From contig CABYWQ010000001.1 of assembly GCA_902522775.1 (NCBI GenBank), positions 1 through 64,000 of the forward strand: a stretch of 64,000 nt of DNA. Reading direction: 5' to 3'. This document shows, in pieces, positions 17,412 through 26,121 of this stretch. A program made the translations under genes and the position numbers. Position 1 is the stretch's first letter. Each line of letters starts with the position of its first letter. Source of the DNA: Eutrophosalina sp902522775 (GTDB lineage: Bacteria > Bacteroidota > Bacteroidia > Flavobacteriales > Flavobacteriaceae). Below the pieces are notes generated by a model. That model ran no database searches. It worked only from the letters and a program-made list of their open reading frames with translations, and was not told the origin of the DNA.

Positions 17412-19334
17412 TTACTTTTTTACTTTTACTTCTTGAAAGGGTCTTTCACCAAAAATTCTAATAAGATCTTCTTTAAAAATAACTTCTTTATCTAATAAAT
17501 AATCTGCAAGTTCTGTCAACTTCTTTTTGTGCTTTTTTAGAAGTGTAATTGCTCTTTTGAATTGGGTTTCAACAATATTTGAAATTTCTTTATCAATTAT
17601 TTGAGCAGTAGTGTCACTGTAGGGTTTAGTAAAATTATAATCATTCTGCCCGCTGGAATCATAGTAAGTTAAATTTCCAATTTTATCATTTAAACCGTAA
17701 ACAGTTACCATAGACCTAGCTTGTTTTGTGACTTTTTCTAAGTCGCTTAAAGCTCCAGTTGAAATTTTATCAAAAATAACTTTCTCTGCTGCTCGTCCAC
17801 CAAGAGCTGCACACATTTCGTCGAGAATTTGTTCAGTACTTACAATTTGTCTCTCTTCCGGTAAATACCAAGCTGCGCCCAAGGACCTTCCTCTTGGAAC
17901 AATTGTGACTTTAACTAAAGGAGCAGCATGTTCCAACATCCAACTAACCGTAGCATGTCCAGCTTCGTGAAATGCTATTGTCTTTTTTTCTTTAGGTGAA
18001 ATAATCTTATTTTTCTTTTCTAAGCCTCCAATTATTCTATCAACAGCATCTAGAAAATCTTGTCTTCCGACGGATTTTTTTGATTTTCTAGCGGCTATTA
18101 ATGCTGCTTCATTACATACATTAGCTATATCTGCTCCTGAAAAACCGGGTGTTTGCTTCGCTAAAAATTCAACATCTAAACCTTTTTCTTTTTTAAGAGG
18201 CTTAAGGTGAACTTCAAATATTTCTTTTCTCTCTCTTACATCAGGTAGGTCAACATAAATCTGTCTATCAAATCTTCCGGCTCTCATTAATGCTTTGTCC
18301 AAAACATCTGCTCGATTGGTTGCTGCCATAACTATTACATTTGTATTAGTTCCAAAACCATCCATTTCAGTCAGAAGTTGATTTAGTGTGTTTTCCCTTT
18401 CATCATTTGAACCAGTAATATTGCTTTTTCCTCTAGCTCTTCCTATTGCATCAATTTCGTCAATAAAAATTATTGAAGGAGATTTATCCTTAGCTTGTTT
18501 AAATAAATCTCTAACTCTAGATGCACCAACACCCACAAACATCTCAACAAAGTCGGAACCGGAAAGAGAAAAAAATGGAACTTTAGCTTCACCAGCAACA
18601 GCTTTGGCTAGTAAGGTTTTTCCTGTTCCTGGTAAACCAACTAACAAAGCACCTTTGGGAATTTTACCACCAAGTTTTGTATATTTTGTAGGATTTTTTA
18701 AAAAATCAACAATTTCTTTAACTTCTTCCTTTGCACCTTCAAGACCTGCAACATCTTTAAAATTAACTTTTAAATCATTTCTTTCATCGAATAATTTAGC
18801 CTTTGATTTTCCAATACTAAATATTTGAGAACCACCGCCAGCTCCACCACCAGACATCCTTCTCATAAAAAAAATCCAAAGGCCAACCAATATAATTAGC
18901 GGAAGAAACCCAATTATAACATCTAACCATTTACTTTCCACTGTCTTAAATTCATAATTGAATAATATTCCATTAGATTCAGCTTCTTCAAGTCTTCTTT
19001 GAAATAATTCTAAGTCACCAACTTCAAATGTATAATGAGGACCAATAATATTTCTTTGACCTAAGAAATTAGTTTTTGATACATCTTTATGAACCTCATT
19101 TAAAAGTGCATTATCAGTTAAGGTAACTTCTGCTAAAGTTTTATTTAATATTGTAATTTTAGATACTTCGCTCGAATTTAGGTATTTTTCAAAAGTTGAA
19201 ATATTTATTTTTTTTGTGCTTTTGAAATTATCACTATTTCCAACATATGTAAATATTATAAAGATTGAAATGATTAGTCCATACATCCAATAAGATGTAT
19301 TTTTTGTTTGATTTGTGTTTTTTTTCTTATTCAT
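17412..19334 (-). CDS. ftsH: ATP-dependent zinc metalloprotease FtsH
   Basis: A 640-residue inner-membrane AAA+ protease for quality control of membrane and cytosolic proteins. Helix 1 is at about 16-31 and helix 2 at 137-157, with the periplasmic part between. Walker A GLPGTGKT is at 233-240, Walker B is FIDEIDAIG, the SRH region is RADVLDKALMRAGRFDRQ, and the zinc site HEAGH is near 455 with the third ligand further down. Full length. Its start overlaps rsfS by 8 nt. Confidence 0.98.
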   Translation of the reverse strand: MNKKKNTNQTKNTSYWMYGLIISIFIIFTYVGNSDNFKSTKKINISTFEKYLNSSEVSKITILNKTLAEVTLTDNALLNEVHKDVSKTNFLGQRNIIGPHYTFEVGDLELFQRRLEEAESNGILFNYEFKTVESKWLDVIIGFLPLIILVGLWIFFMRRMSGGGAGGGSQIFSIGKSKAKLFDERNDLKVNFKDVAGLEGAKEEVKEIVDFLKNPTKYTKLGGKIPKGALLVGLPGTGKTLLAKAVAGEAKVPFFSLSGSDFVEMFVGVGASRVRDLFKQAKDKSPSIIFIDEIDAIGRARGKSNITGSNDERENTLNQLLTEMDGFGTNTNVIVMAATNRADVLDKALMRAGRFDRQIYVDLPDVRERKEIFEVHLKPLKKEKGLDVEFLAKQTPGFSGADIANVCNEAALIAARKSKKSVGRQDFLDAVDRIIGGLEKKNKIISPKEKKTIAFHEAGHATVSWMLEHAAPLVKVTIVPRGRSLGAAWYLPEERQIVSTEQILDEMCAALGGRAAEKVIFDKISTGALSDLEKVTKQARSMVTVYGLNDKIGNLTYYDSSGQNDYNFTKPYSDTTAQIIDKEISNIVETQFKRAITLLKKHKKKLTELADYLLDKEVIFKEDLIRIFGERPFQEVKVKK

Positions 19335-19689
19335 TTGCGTTGTCTAATCTAATAATTTTTGCGTCAGCCCACAACTCTTCAAGGTTGTAAACCTCTCTAA
19401 ATTCTTTTTTAAAAATATGAACTACTACATCAAGGTAGTCAAGTAAAACCCAGTTTTTTTTTTCAAGCCCCTCAATTTTAAAAGGTTTCTCTTTAATATT
19501 TTTACTCAAAGTTCTTTTGATAGAATTTGAAATTGCGTTAACCTGAGTACTTGATTTACAGTCACATATAACAAAATATTTACAAACTATATTTTCAAGC
19601 TCAGTAAAATCTAATACACAAATATTTTCACCTTTAACATTTTCAATACCTTTAATAATATTTGTAACAGTAATATCTGTACTTTGCAT
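19327..19689 (-). CDS. rsfS: Ribosomal silencing factor RsfS
   Basis: A 120-residue RsfS/Iojap protein that binds L14 and blocks 50S-30S joining under starvation. The core reads FVICDCKSSTQVNAIS, then the EG..WVLLDYLDVVVHIF block and YNLEELWADA at the end, which are family landmarks. First gene of the minus-strand operon with ftsH. It diverges from birA with only 15 bp between start codons, so the promoters must overlap the gene starts. Confidence 0.93.
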   Translation of the reverse strand: MQSTDITVTNIIKGIENVKGENICVLDFTELENIVCKYFVICDCKSSTQVNAISNSIKRTLSKNIKEKPFKIEGLEKKNWVLLDYLDVVVHIFKKEFREVYNLEELWADAKIIRLDNANE

Positions 19690-19704
19690 TAAAATTATTT
19701 ACAG

Positions 19705-20427
19705 ATGAAATTAATCAAACTTAATGCCATCGATTCCACAAATGAATATATTAAAAAAAATAGAGATGTTTTTTGTCAAAATGAATTGTGTGCATTAACT
19801 TTTAATCAAACTGACGGTAATGGTCAAAGAGGAAATAAGTGGTTTTCCGAACCCCAAAAAAACATTTGTATTTCTTTCTTTTATAGAGACTTAAACATTA
19901 ATTCAAATGAACAATTCAAGTTAAATATGTTGGTCAGTTTAAAAATAGTCAAAATATTTAAAAAATTTGAGATTAATAATTTGAAAATTAAATGGCCAAA
20001 CGACATTTTGGCAGATAAAAAAAAAATATCTGGAATTTTAATTGAATCTTTTCTAAAAAATAAGAAAATTAGAGATGTTATAATTGGATTTGGAATTAAT
20101 GTCAATCAACATGATTTTGGAGATTTGAAAAATGCTACATCCTTTTTTCTACAAAAAAAAATATATGGAGATTTAAATTTAATTTCTAATGATATAATTG
20201 ATGAGTTTTCTGATTTTAAATATGAAATTTTAAATTATACAAAATCTAAATTAAAGAATGAGTACTTAAAATTATTACACGGTTTAAATAAGCTAATTAA
20301 ATTTAAAATTAACGGAAATATTCAAAATGCTGAAATTGTTGATATCAAAGAAACAGGTGAATTAGTTCTAAAAATTAAAGGAATTAAAAAAGAATTTAAA
20401 AATCAAGAGCTAGTTTACATTAACTAA
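19705..20427 (+). CDS. birA: Biotin--[acetyl-CoA-carboxylase] ligase
   Basis: A 240-residue biotin protein ligase without an N-terminal DNA-binding domain, so it is the monofunctional enzyme that biotinylates the acetyl-CoA carboxylase carrier. Landmarks: IDSTNEYIKK at 10-19, GNGQRGNKWFSE near 40-51 (the GRGRRG-type ligase loop, here GNGQRG), IKWPNDILADKKKISGIL near 95 and IIGFGINVNQ near 125. The C-terminal SH3-like part is short. It overlaps the convergent SRPBCC gene by 8 nt. Confidence 0.93.
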   Translation: MKLIKLNAIDSTNEYIKKNRDVFCQNELCALTFNQTDGNGQRGNKWFSEPQKNICISFFYRDLNINSNEQFKLNMLVSLKIVKIFKKFEINNLKIKWPNDILADKKKISGILIESFLKNKKIRDVIIGFGINVNQHDFGDLKNATSFFLQKKIYGDLNLISNDIIDEFSDFKYEILNYTKSKLKNEYLKLLHGLNKLIKFKINGNIQNAEIVDIKETGELVLKIKGIKKEFKNQELVYIN

Positions 20428-20821
20428 AGTCAATTTTATCAAGTTTTGAAATTATTTCTTGAGTAAATTTATCGATGGGATTTTTTACCATCATTTCAAT
20501 CATCGAAGAAAAATTTCCCAAAAAATCCATCTTAATTTTTGATTTTGAATTATCAATTTTTTCAACAAAAAATTCAAATGAAAAGTCCATTTTTGGGTTA
20601 GATGAAACAAGTTTAACTTTTTCTTGATTATCATATAATTCAAGCTTTAAGTTTATTTTTGGCAAACTACCAATCTTCGCACTAAATTTCTCATTGTCAA
20701 GAATAGTAAAATCCTTAATATCATTGCCTAGTATTTTTTCAAAATTATAAACATTTGAAATGAAATTATAAATTTTTTTCGATGTAAAATTTAATTTGTT
20801 TGTTTCCTTCGTTAATTTCAT
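20420..20821 (-). CDS. SRPBCC-fold protein following pyrE
   Basis: A 133-residue protein with a predicted helix-grip (START/SRPBCC) pattern: an amphipathic N-terminal helix (KKIYNFISNVYNFEKIL), alternating strands through FSAKIG, KINLKLELY and KIKMDFLGNF, and a long C-terminal helix. I recognise the pyrE-SRPBCC order from Flavobacteria. It lies 1 bp after pyrE and is surely in the same transcript. Ligand and role unknown; no catalytic residues stand out. Confidence 0.7.
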   Translation of the reverse strand: MKLTKETNKLNFTSKKIYNFISNVYNFEKILGNDIKDFTILDNEKFSAKIGSLPKINLKLELYDNQEKVKLVSSNPKMDFSFEFFVEKIDNSKSKIKMDFLGNFSSMIEMMVKNPIDKFTQEIISKLDKIDFS

Positions 20822-20822
20822 T

Positions 20823-21464
20823 TTAATATTTCCATTTCTTAGGATCTTCCTTCCAGCTTAAAAGCATATTTATCTCATTTTCATCAATTTTTTTCATATT
20901 TACAGCTTCTTTAATTAAGTAATCATAAGAACTTAATGAATAGTTAATAATTTTTTCATTTTTAAAATTATTTACAGCTTCATCAAAACCATATGTAAAA
21001 ATACTAACTAGTCCTAAAAGTTCTAATTGGTTTTCAATAATAGAATTACATGCTTTTAAACTACTCATTCCAGTACTAATTAAATCTTCTATAACTATAA
21101 CTTTTTGACCCTTAATAAAACCACCTTCAATACTGTTCTTTCTTCCATGTTGCTTTTTACTTGATCTAATGTAAATAAATGGTTTGTTAAGCTGTTGAGC
21201 AACCATCATTCCGATGCCAATCGCACCGGTTGCTACGCCCGCAATTACTTCAGTTCTTTTAAATTCTTTATTTATTAAAACACAAAGTTCATTACAAATA
21301 TATTTTCTAGTTTTAATTTCTGATAAAATCAATCGATTATCACAATAAATAGGAGAATTGATTCCTGAAGCCCATGTAAATGGATTTTTTGGATTCAATT
21401 TTATTGCATTAATTTGTAGAAGTTTCTTAGAGGTTTCTATTGCTGTTTGATCATTTAAAATCAC
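20823..21464 (-). CDS. pyrE: Orotate phosphoribosyltransferase
   Basis: A 213-residue enzyme making OMP from orotate and PRPP in pyrimidine synthesis. Visible: NPFTWASGINSPIYCDNR near 24-41, VIAGVATGAIGIGMMVAQQL near 75-95, SSKKQHGRKNSIEGG loop near 101-115, and the PRPP motif VIVIEDLISTGMS near 122-134. Length and order are normal. Start codons of pyrE and the divergent NUDIX gene are only 7 bp apart. Confidence 0.96.
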   Translation of the reverse strand: MILNDQTAIETSKKLLQINAIKLNPKNPFTWASGINSPIYCDNRLILSEIKTRKYICNELCVLINKEFKRTEVIAGVATGAIGIGMMVAQQLNKPFIYIRSSKKQHGRKNSIEGGFIKGQKVIVIEDLISTGMSSLKACNSIIENQLELLGLVSIFTYGFDEAVNNFKNEKIINYSLSSYDYLIKEAVNMKKIDENEINMLLSWKEDPKKWKY

Positions 21465-21471
21465 ATAACAA

Positions 21472-22074
21472 ATGTATAAAGTTTTTGCTAACCGTCTTCC
21501 GATTATTTTAACATCAAAAAAAAAGTATTTAATTTATAGTAATACTTTTTTACTTTCCAGTTTAAATATTGATGAGATTTTAAAAAAAACTAGAAAGCAT
21601 AAAAAAATTTATCTTTTTTATCCTAAAAAAAAAGAGTTATTAAGTCAGTTTAAGAAAAAAATTAAAACTATTAACGCTGCTGGGGGAATTGTTAATAATA
21701 AGAAAAATGAGATGTTATTTATATTTAGAAGAGGAAAATGGGATTTGCCAAAAGGCAAATCCGATGTTGGTGAGACAAATAAACAAACTGCTCTGAGAGA
21801 GGTTATTGAAGAAACAGGAATTAAAGAATTGGTGATTAAAAATTTTTTTAAAACCACATTTCATCTAGTTCGAAATAATGGAAAGTACTTTTTAAAAGAA
21901 ACAACATGGTTTCTGATGTATTCGAATTATCAAGGTAAATTACATCCTCAAGTTGAGGAAGGAATCAAATCTGTTAAATGGAAAAATATTAAACAAATAA
22001 ATAAGATTAAAGAAAAAACATTTAAAAATATTTCAATTATTTTGAATGATTTTTTAAAAGAATTTCATAAATAG
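21472..22074 (+). CDS. NUDIX hydrolase
   Basis: A 200-residue protein with a complete NUDIX box, G(K)SDVGE-x7-REVIEETG, at about 98-120. Residues 1-60 form an extra lysine-rich region before the NUDIX domain, typical of a flavobacterial family. NUDIX enzymes cleave nucleoside diphosphates linked to other groups; the substrate cannot be read from the sequence. The last 38 nt overlap the 3' end of the convergent coaD gene, an unusually long coding overlap. Confidence 0.88.
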   Translation: MYKVFANRLPIILTSKKKYLIYSNTFLLSSLNIDEILKKTRKHKKIYLFYPKKKELLSQFKKKIKTINAAGGIVNNKKNEMLFIFRRGKWDLPKGKSDVGETNKQTALREVIEETGIKELVIKNFFKTTFHLVRNNGKYFLKETTWFLMYSNYQGKLHPQVEEGIKSVKWKNIKQINKIKEKTFKNISIILNDFLKEFHK

Positions 22075-22513
22075 TTTTAGGAACTAAATTTTTGTAATCC
22101 CCGTTGTTAAGAATTAATTCTCTAACAATTGAGCTGCTTATAAAAGAAGTCTTAGCAGATGTAAGTAAAAAAATAGTTTCGATCTTAGATAGCATTCTGT
22201 TTGTTCTTGCAATAGCTTTTTCAAACTCAAAATCTCCAGTATTTCTGACTCCTCTAACAATAAAGTTTGCGCTTTCATCATTACAAAAATCAATTGTTAA
22301 TCCTTTATAACTTTTTACAGAAACCTTTTGATTACCATGAATAACGCTTTTAATATGTTCAATTCTTTCATCCACATTAAACATTGTTTTTTTATTACCA
22401 TTTAATCCAATTCCAATAACTACTTCATCAAAAATTGTTATACTTCTTTTTAGAATATCTTGATGCCCTTTTGTGAATGGATCAAAAGTTCCTGGAAATA
22501 TGGCTTTTCTCAT
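22037..22513 (-). CDS. coaD: Phosphopantetheine adenylyltransferase
   Basis: A 158-residue enzyme of coenzyme A synthesis that adenylates 4'-phosphopantetheine. The nucleotidyltransferase motif TFDPFTKGHQDI is at 9-20 (the TxGH variant), the FIVRGVRNTGDFEFE block is near 84-98, and the ISSSIVRE motif is near 125-132. Normal length. It follows ddl with 15 bp between; the 3' end overlaps the NUDIX gene by 38 nt. Confidence 0.96.
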   Translation of the reverse strand: MRKAIFPGTFDPFTKGHQDILKRSITIFDEVVIGIGLNGNKKTMFNVDERIEHIKSVIHGNQKVSVKSYKGLTIDFCNDESANFIVRGVRNTGDFEFEKAIARTNRMLSKIETIFLLTSAKTSFISSSIVRELILNNGDYKNLVPKTIYEILLKNHSK

Positions 22514-22528
22514 TCAAGTAAATTTAAA

Positions 22529-23503
22529 TTATTTTATAGAATTTTCTATTATTTCAGTAAATAGATCTTTTAAATTAAAATTATTCAATACAACTTGTTT
22601 TGGAAAAATACTTTGATTAGTCATGCCTGGAATAGTGTTAATTTCTAGAAAAAATGGGGTTTTATCTTCAACTATAAAATCTATTCTTGAAAACCCTGGA
22701 ATTTTTAAAATTCCACAAATTTTTTCAGCATTATTTTTTAGTAGGCTCTCCAGTTTTGTATCAATTTTTGCTGGAGTGAAATCTTTATGTTTTCCCTGAT
22801 ATTTAGCCTGATAATCAAAAAAATCATTTTCAGAAATTAACTCTGTAACACCTAATGATTGAATTTTACCAAGATTGTTAATAACACCAACCGAAAATTC
22901 CCTTCCATTAATATATCTTTCTATTATTATTTCATTATCAATTTTAAAAACATCTTGAATGTATTTATTGATTTCATCTTCATTATATGCCTTGTATACG
23001 CCAAAACTACTTCCCGAGTTATTGGCTTTTACAAACATTGGAAAATTTAAATCGTTTATAATATTTTTTAAATCATAATTTTCATTTCTTTCAATCAAGT
23101 GAGATTTTGCTGTTTTGATTGAAAAATTAGAAAGATAATCTATACACTTTTTTTTATTAAATGTAAGTTTTGCAATTTCAGAGTTTGGACCAGTAAATTT
23201 TATATTTAAATTTTCAAAATATTTTTGAATAACACCATTTTCACCTGGGTCACCATGTATCATATTAAAAATTAAATCAAAATTTATAATTGTATCATTA
23301 ATTAAAACAGTGAAATTGTCTTTATTTATATTGTATTCATTGTTTAATTGATCAACATGAATCCATTTAGTTTTCTTTACAACTACTTTGTAAATATTAT
23401 ATCGATTTTTATCAATTTTTTTTATGACATTATCACCACTTTTAATAGATATGTCATATTCAAGTGAATATCCACCCATAACAACAGCGATATTTTTTTT
23501 CAT
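22529..23503 (-). CDS. ddl: D-alanine--D-alanine ligase
   Basis: A 324-residue ATP-grasp ligase forming the D-Ala-D-Ala end of peptidoglycan precursors. Visible: the N-terminal GGYSLEYDISIKSG (11-24), HGDPGENG near 83-90, ATP-binding FVKANNSGSSFGV near 155-167, and the metal site FSRIDFIVED ... FFLEINTIPGMT near 268-290. Full length. It diverges from the PASTA gene and is followed by coaD. Confidence 0.96.
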   Translation of the reverse strand: MKKNIAVVMGGYSLEYDISIKSGDNVIKKIDKNRYNIYKVVVKKTKWIHVDQLNNEYNINKDNFTVLINDTIINFDLIFNMIHGDPGENGVIQKYFENLNIKFTGPNSEIAKLTFNKKKCIDYLSNFSIKTAKSHLIERNENYDLKNIINDLNFPMFVKANNSGSSFGVYKAYNEDEINKYIQDVFKIDNEIIIERYINGREFSVGVINNLGKIQSLGVTELISENDFFDYQAKYQGKHKDFTPAKIDTKLESLLKNNAEKICGILKIPGFSRIDFIVEDKTPFFLEINTIPGMTNQSIFPKQVVLNNFNLKDLFTEIIENSIK

Positions 23504-23543
23504 GAATTTTGATTATTACGGAAGCTAAAGATACTTATTTATC

Positions 23544-23551
23544 TATATTTG
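23544..23551 (+). promoter_or_regulatory. Possible -7 box upstream of the PASTA-domain gene
   Basis: TATATTTG, matching TAnnTTTG, lies 16 bp before the PASTA gene start in the 64-bp divergent gap with ddl. No clear -33 element, so this is tentative. Confidence 0.4.
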
Positions 23552-23567
23552 TTAACAAAGTTTTAAA

Positions 23568-24113
23568 ATGAAATTCTTTTACAGTAAAGCTTTTATTAAG
23601 CAAATTTTTTTAGCTACAATAATCTTTGCACTAATAGTTTTGTTTTCAATAATTTTTTTATTTTTTTACACTAATCAAACTAGTAAAGTTTTAGTTCCTA
23701 ATTTGATTGGTTACAACATGGATGATGTTGATCAAATTATTAAAAAAACTAAGCTCAGGTATGAAGTTATTGATTCATCTTTTTTTAATCCAGATTTTAA
23801 AAAAAAATCTGTAATTGAGCAAATACCACAACCTTCTCAAAAAGTAAAAAAAAATAGAAAAATATATTTAACAATTAATCCATCAGGTTATGGAAATGTT
23901 GTTCTCCCAAATTTAATTCAACTAACAAAGAGAAATGCTGAATCAACTCTGTTAGCTCTCGAATTAGAAATTGGTGAAATTTCTTACGAAGATAATATTG
24001 GAAAAGATATGGTGCTAAAAGTTTTATATATGGATTCAGAAATTAATGAGGGTCATATTATTCCAAAAAAATCAAAAATTGATTTTGTATTAGGAAATGG
24101 ATTAAAAAAATAA
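23568..24113 (+). CDS. Membrane-anchored PASTA-domain protein
   Basis: A 181-residue protein with a short cytoplasmic start, one transmembrane helix (about 14-34) and an extracytoplasmic part with two to two-and-a-half PASTA repeats (starting VPNLIGYNMDDVDQI near 42 and LPNLIQLTKRNAEST near 113, with a partial end). PASTA domains bind muropeptides or beta-lactams in kinases and PBPs; here there is no kinase or transpeptidase domain. Its position beside ddl and before an RluD-type gene is a flavobacterial arrangement. Only 3 bp separate it from the next gene. Confidence 0.9.
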   Translation: MKFFYSKAFIKQIFLATIIFALIVLFSIIFLFFYTNQTSKVLVPNLIGYNMDDVDQIIKKTKLRYEVIDSSFFNPDFKKKSVIEQIPQPSQKVKKNRKIYLTINPSGYGNVVLPNLIQLTKRNAESTLLALELEIGEISYEDNIGKDMVLKVLYMDSEINEGHIIPKKSKIDFVLGNGLKK

Positions 24114-24116
24114 AAA

Positions 24117-25127
24117 TTGCAAGATTTTGAATTAAATGATGAGCTTTATGAACACTTTTCTTTTAAAGTGGATAAGGGTCAAGAGCCATTAAGAATTGAT
24201 AAATTCTTAATGAATAGAATTGAAAACGCTTCAAGAAACAAAATACAATTAGCTGCGAAAAATGGATCCATCAAAGTCAATAATATTTCGGTAAAACAAA
24301 ATTACAGGGTTAAACCGAGGGACGAAATAAAAGTAATGTTTTCTTATCCGCCATTCGAAAATCTTCTAAAACCTGAAAAAATTGATTTTCAAATTATTTA
24401 TGAAGACAGAGATCTTCTAGTTATTAATAAACCTCCAAATCTAGTTGTTCATCCTGGCCATGGAAATTATTCAGGAACTTTGTTAAACGGTATCCTATAC
24501 CATGTTAAAGATTTACCTGAAAATAATAGTGGAAGACCTGGACTAGTACATAGAATTGACAAAGATACAAGTGGTCTATTGGTAGTAGCGAAGTCTGAAA
24601 TTGCAATGAGAAATTTATCTGAGCAGTTTTTTCTAAAACAAACAAAAAGAAATTATATTGCCTTGGTTTGGGGAAGTTTTAAAAATAAATCAGGTTCTGT
24701 AAATAATTATATTGGAAGAGATAAGAAAAATAGAATGATAATGTCTGTTAGTGATGATAAAGATCACGGTAAAAATGCCATCACGCATTATAAAGTATTG
24801 GAAGATTTAAATTATGTCAGTTTATTAGAATGTAGATTAGAAACTGGAAGAACTCATCAGATTAGAGCACACATGAAATACCTCGGAAATCCAATTTTTA
24901 ATGATGAAAGGTACGGTGGAAATAAAATTTTAAAAGGAACAATTTTCACAAAGTATAAACAGTTTGTTGAAAATTGTTTTAAATTATTACCTAGACAGGC
25001 ACTACATGCTAAGAGTATTGGATTCAATCACCCTAGATCAAACAAAATAATGAGTTTTGAAAGTGAATTGCCAAATGATATACAATTGTGTTTGGAAAAA
25101 TGGAAAAATTATTCAAAAAATAATTAA
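24117..25127 (+). CDS. RluA/RluD family pseudouridine synthase (TTG start)
   Basis: A 336-residue protein with an N-terminal S4 RNA-binding domain (about 20-80, RIDKFLMNRIENASRNKIQ) and the pseudouridine synthase domain with catalytic motif HRIDKDTSGLLVVAK (Asp within RIDKDTSG) near 142-156 and RTHQIRAHM near 243-251. It most resembles RluD, which modifies the 23S rRNA H69 loop. The start is a TTG: the next in-frame ATG would remove part of the conserved LYEHFSFKVDKGQEPLR stretch, so the TTG is preferred. Confidence 0.9.
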   Translation: MQDFELNDELYEHFSFKVDKGQEPLRIDKFLMNRIENASRNKIQLAAKNGSIKVNNISVKQNYRVKPRDEIKVMFSYPPFENLLKPEKIDFQIIYEDRDLLVINKPPNLVVHPGHGNYSGTLLNGILYHVKDLPENNSGRPGLVHRIDKDTSGLLVVAKSEIAMRNLSEQFFLKQTKRNYIALVWGSFKNKSGSVNNYIGRDKKNRMIMSVSDDKDHGKNAITHYKVLEDLNYVSLLECRLETGRTHQIRAHMKYLGNPIFNDERYGGNKILKGTIFTKYKQFVENCFKLLPRQALHAKSIGFNHPRSNKIMSFESELPNDIQLCLEKWKNYSKNN

Positions 25128-25135
25128 TTTTAAAT

Positions 25136-25897
25136 ATGAAAATTTTAATATCACCTGCTAAATCTCTTGATTTTAAAAGTGAAATAGGTAGCTTTAAATG
25201 TACACAACCAAAATTTTTAAGTAAAACTCAAATAATTAATAGTTTCCTAAAAGAGAAAACACCAAATGACTTAAAAAAAATTCAAAATATCTCAGAAAAA
25301 TTAGCTGATTTGAATTGGACTAGAAACAATGATTTCAATTTAAATCATAATTATAAAAATTCTAGACCAGCATTGTTTGCTTTTAATGGAGATGTTTATG
25401 ATGGAATTGATGCTAAATCACTTTCTTCTGGCAATGTTAATAACCTACAAAACCAGCTTAGAATTTTATCTGGTTTATATGGTATGCTTAAACCTTTGGA
25501 TTTTATTCAACCATACAGACTTGAGATGGGCACAAAATTATCCTTTAATGGATCAAAAAATCTTTATGAGTTCTGGTCAGATATTATTACAAATGAACTT
25601 GTTAATGAAACTAAAAATGATTCACTAATAATAAATCTTGCAAGCAACGAATATTTCAATGTATTGAACAAAAATGCTTTTGAATCAAAAATAATTACAC
25701 CAGTTTTTAAAGATTTTAAAAACGGCAATTTTAAAATTATTTCATTTTATGCAAAAAAAGCTAGAGGATTAATGGTAAGATATATTATCGATAATGAAGT
25801 TGAAAGCATTGATAAATTATTATCATTTAATTCATCAGGTTACTCATACAGTGAAAATCTTACAGAAGACAAAAATAAACCTGTATTTGTTAGATAA
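25136..25897 (+). CDS. yaaA: Peroxide stress protein YaaA
   Basis: A 253-residue YaaA/UPF0246 protein: KILISPAKSLDF at the N-terminus, RPALFAFNGDVYDGIDA near 80-95, LRILSGLYGMLKPLDFIQPYRLEMG near 104-128 and SFYAKKARGLMVRYI near 203-217. E. coli YaaA lowers free iron during peroxide stress and binds DNA. Last gene of the plus-strand run that starts with the PASTA gene. The 224 bp after it (25898-26121) hold no gene I can support, only a short TTTGGT/ACCAAA inverted repeat at 25957-25973. Confidence 0.92.
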   Translation: MKILISPAKSLDFKSEIGSFKCTQPKFLSKTQIINSFLKEKTPNDLKKIQNISEKLADLNWTRNNDFNLNHNYKNSRPALFAFNGDVYDGIDAKSLSSGNVNNLQNQLRILSGLYGMLKPLDFIQPYRLEMGTKLSFNGSKNLYEFWSDIITNELVNETKNDSLIINLASNEYFNVLNKNAFESKIITPVFKDFKNGNFKIISFYAKKARGLMVRYIIDNEVESIDKLLSFNSSGYSYSENLTEDKNKPVFVR

Positions 25898-26121
25898 TTT
25901 AATTGAATTTTACATTTAACTAATAAACATTTTAAAATAAGTTTTATCACCTAAGTATTTTGGTCAAATACCAAATCCTATAATAATTCAATTTTAACAT
26001 ATCAAATAATCATAAAATGTAATATTTCATTGCATAAATTATATAGTTGATAATATTTATCACAAATTGAGTCCACAATTAATTTTCCAGAGATGGAATT
26101 AATAACTTATAAGAACTAAAA

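Noticed and set aside
18388..18828. 146-codon open frame on the plus strand opposite ftsH
   Set aside because: It lies wholly within the conserved FtsH coding sequence; its translation is a Pro/Ser/Leu shadow with no motif.
25957..25973. TTTGGT/ACCAAA inverted repeat after yaaA as a terminator or operator
   Set aside because: Only six paired bases, no T-run, and no regulator nearby; could be chance in AT-rich DNA.
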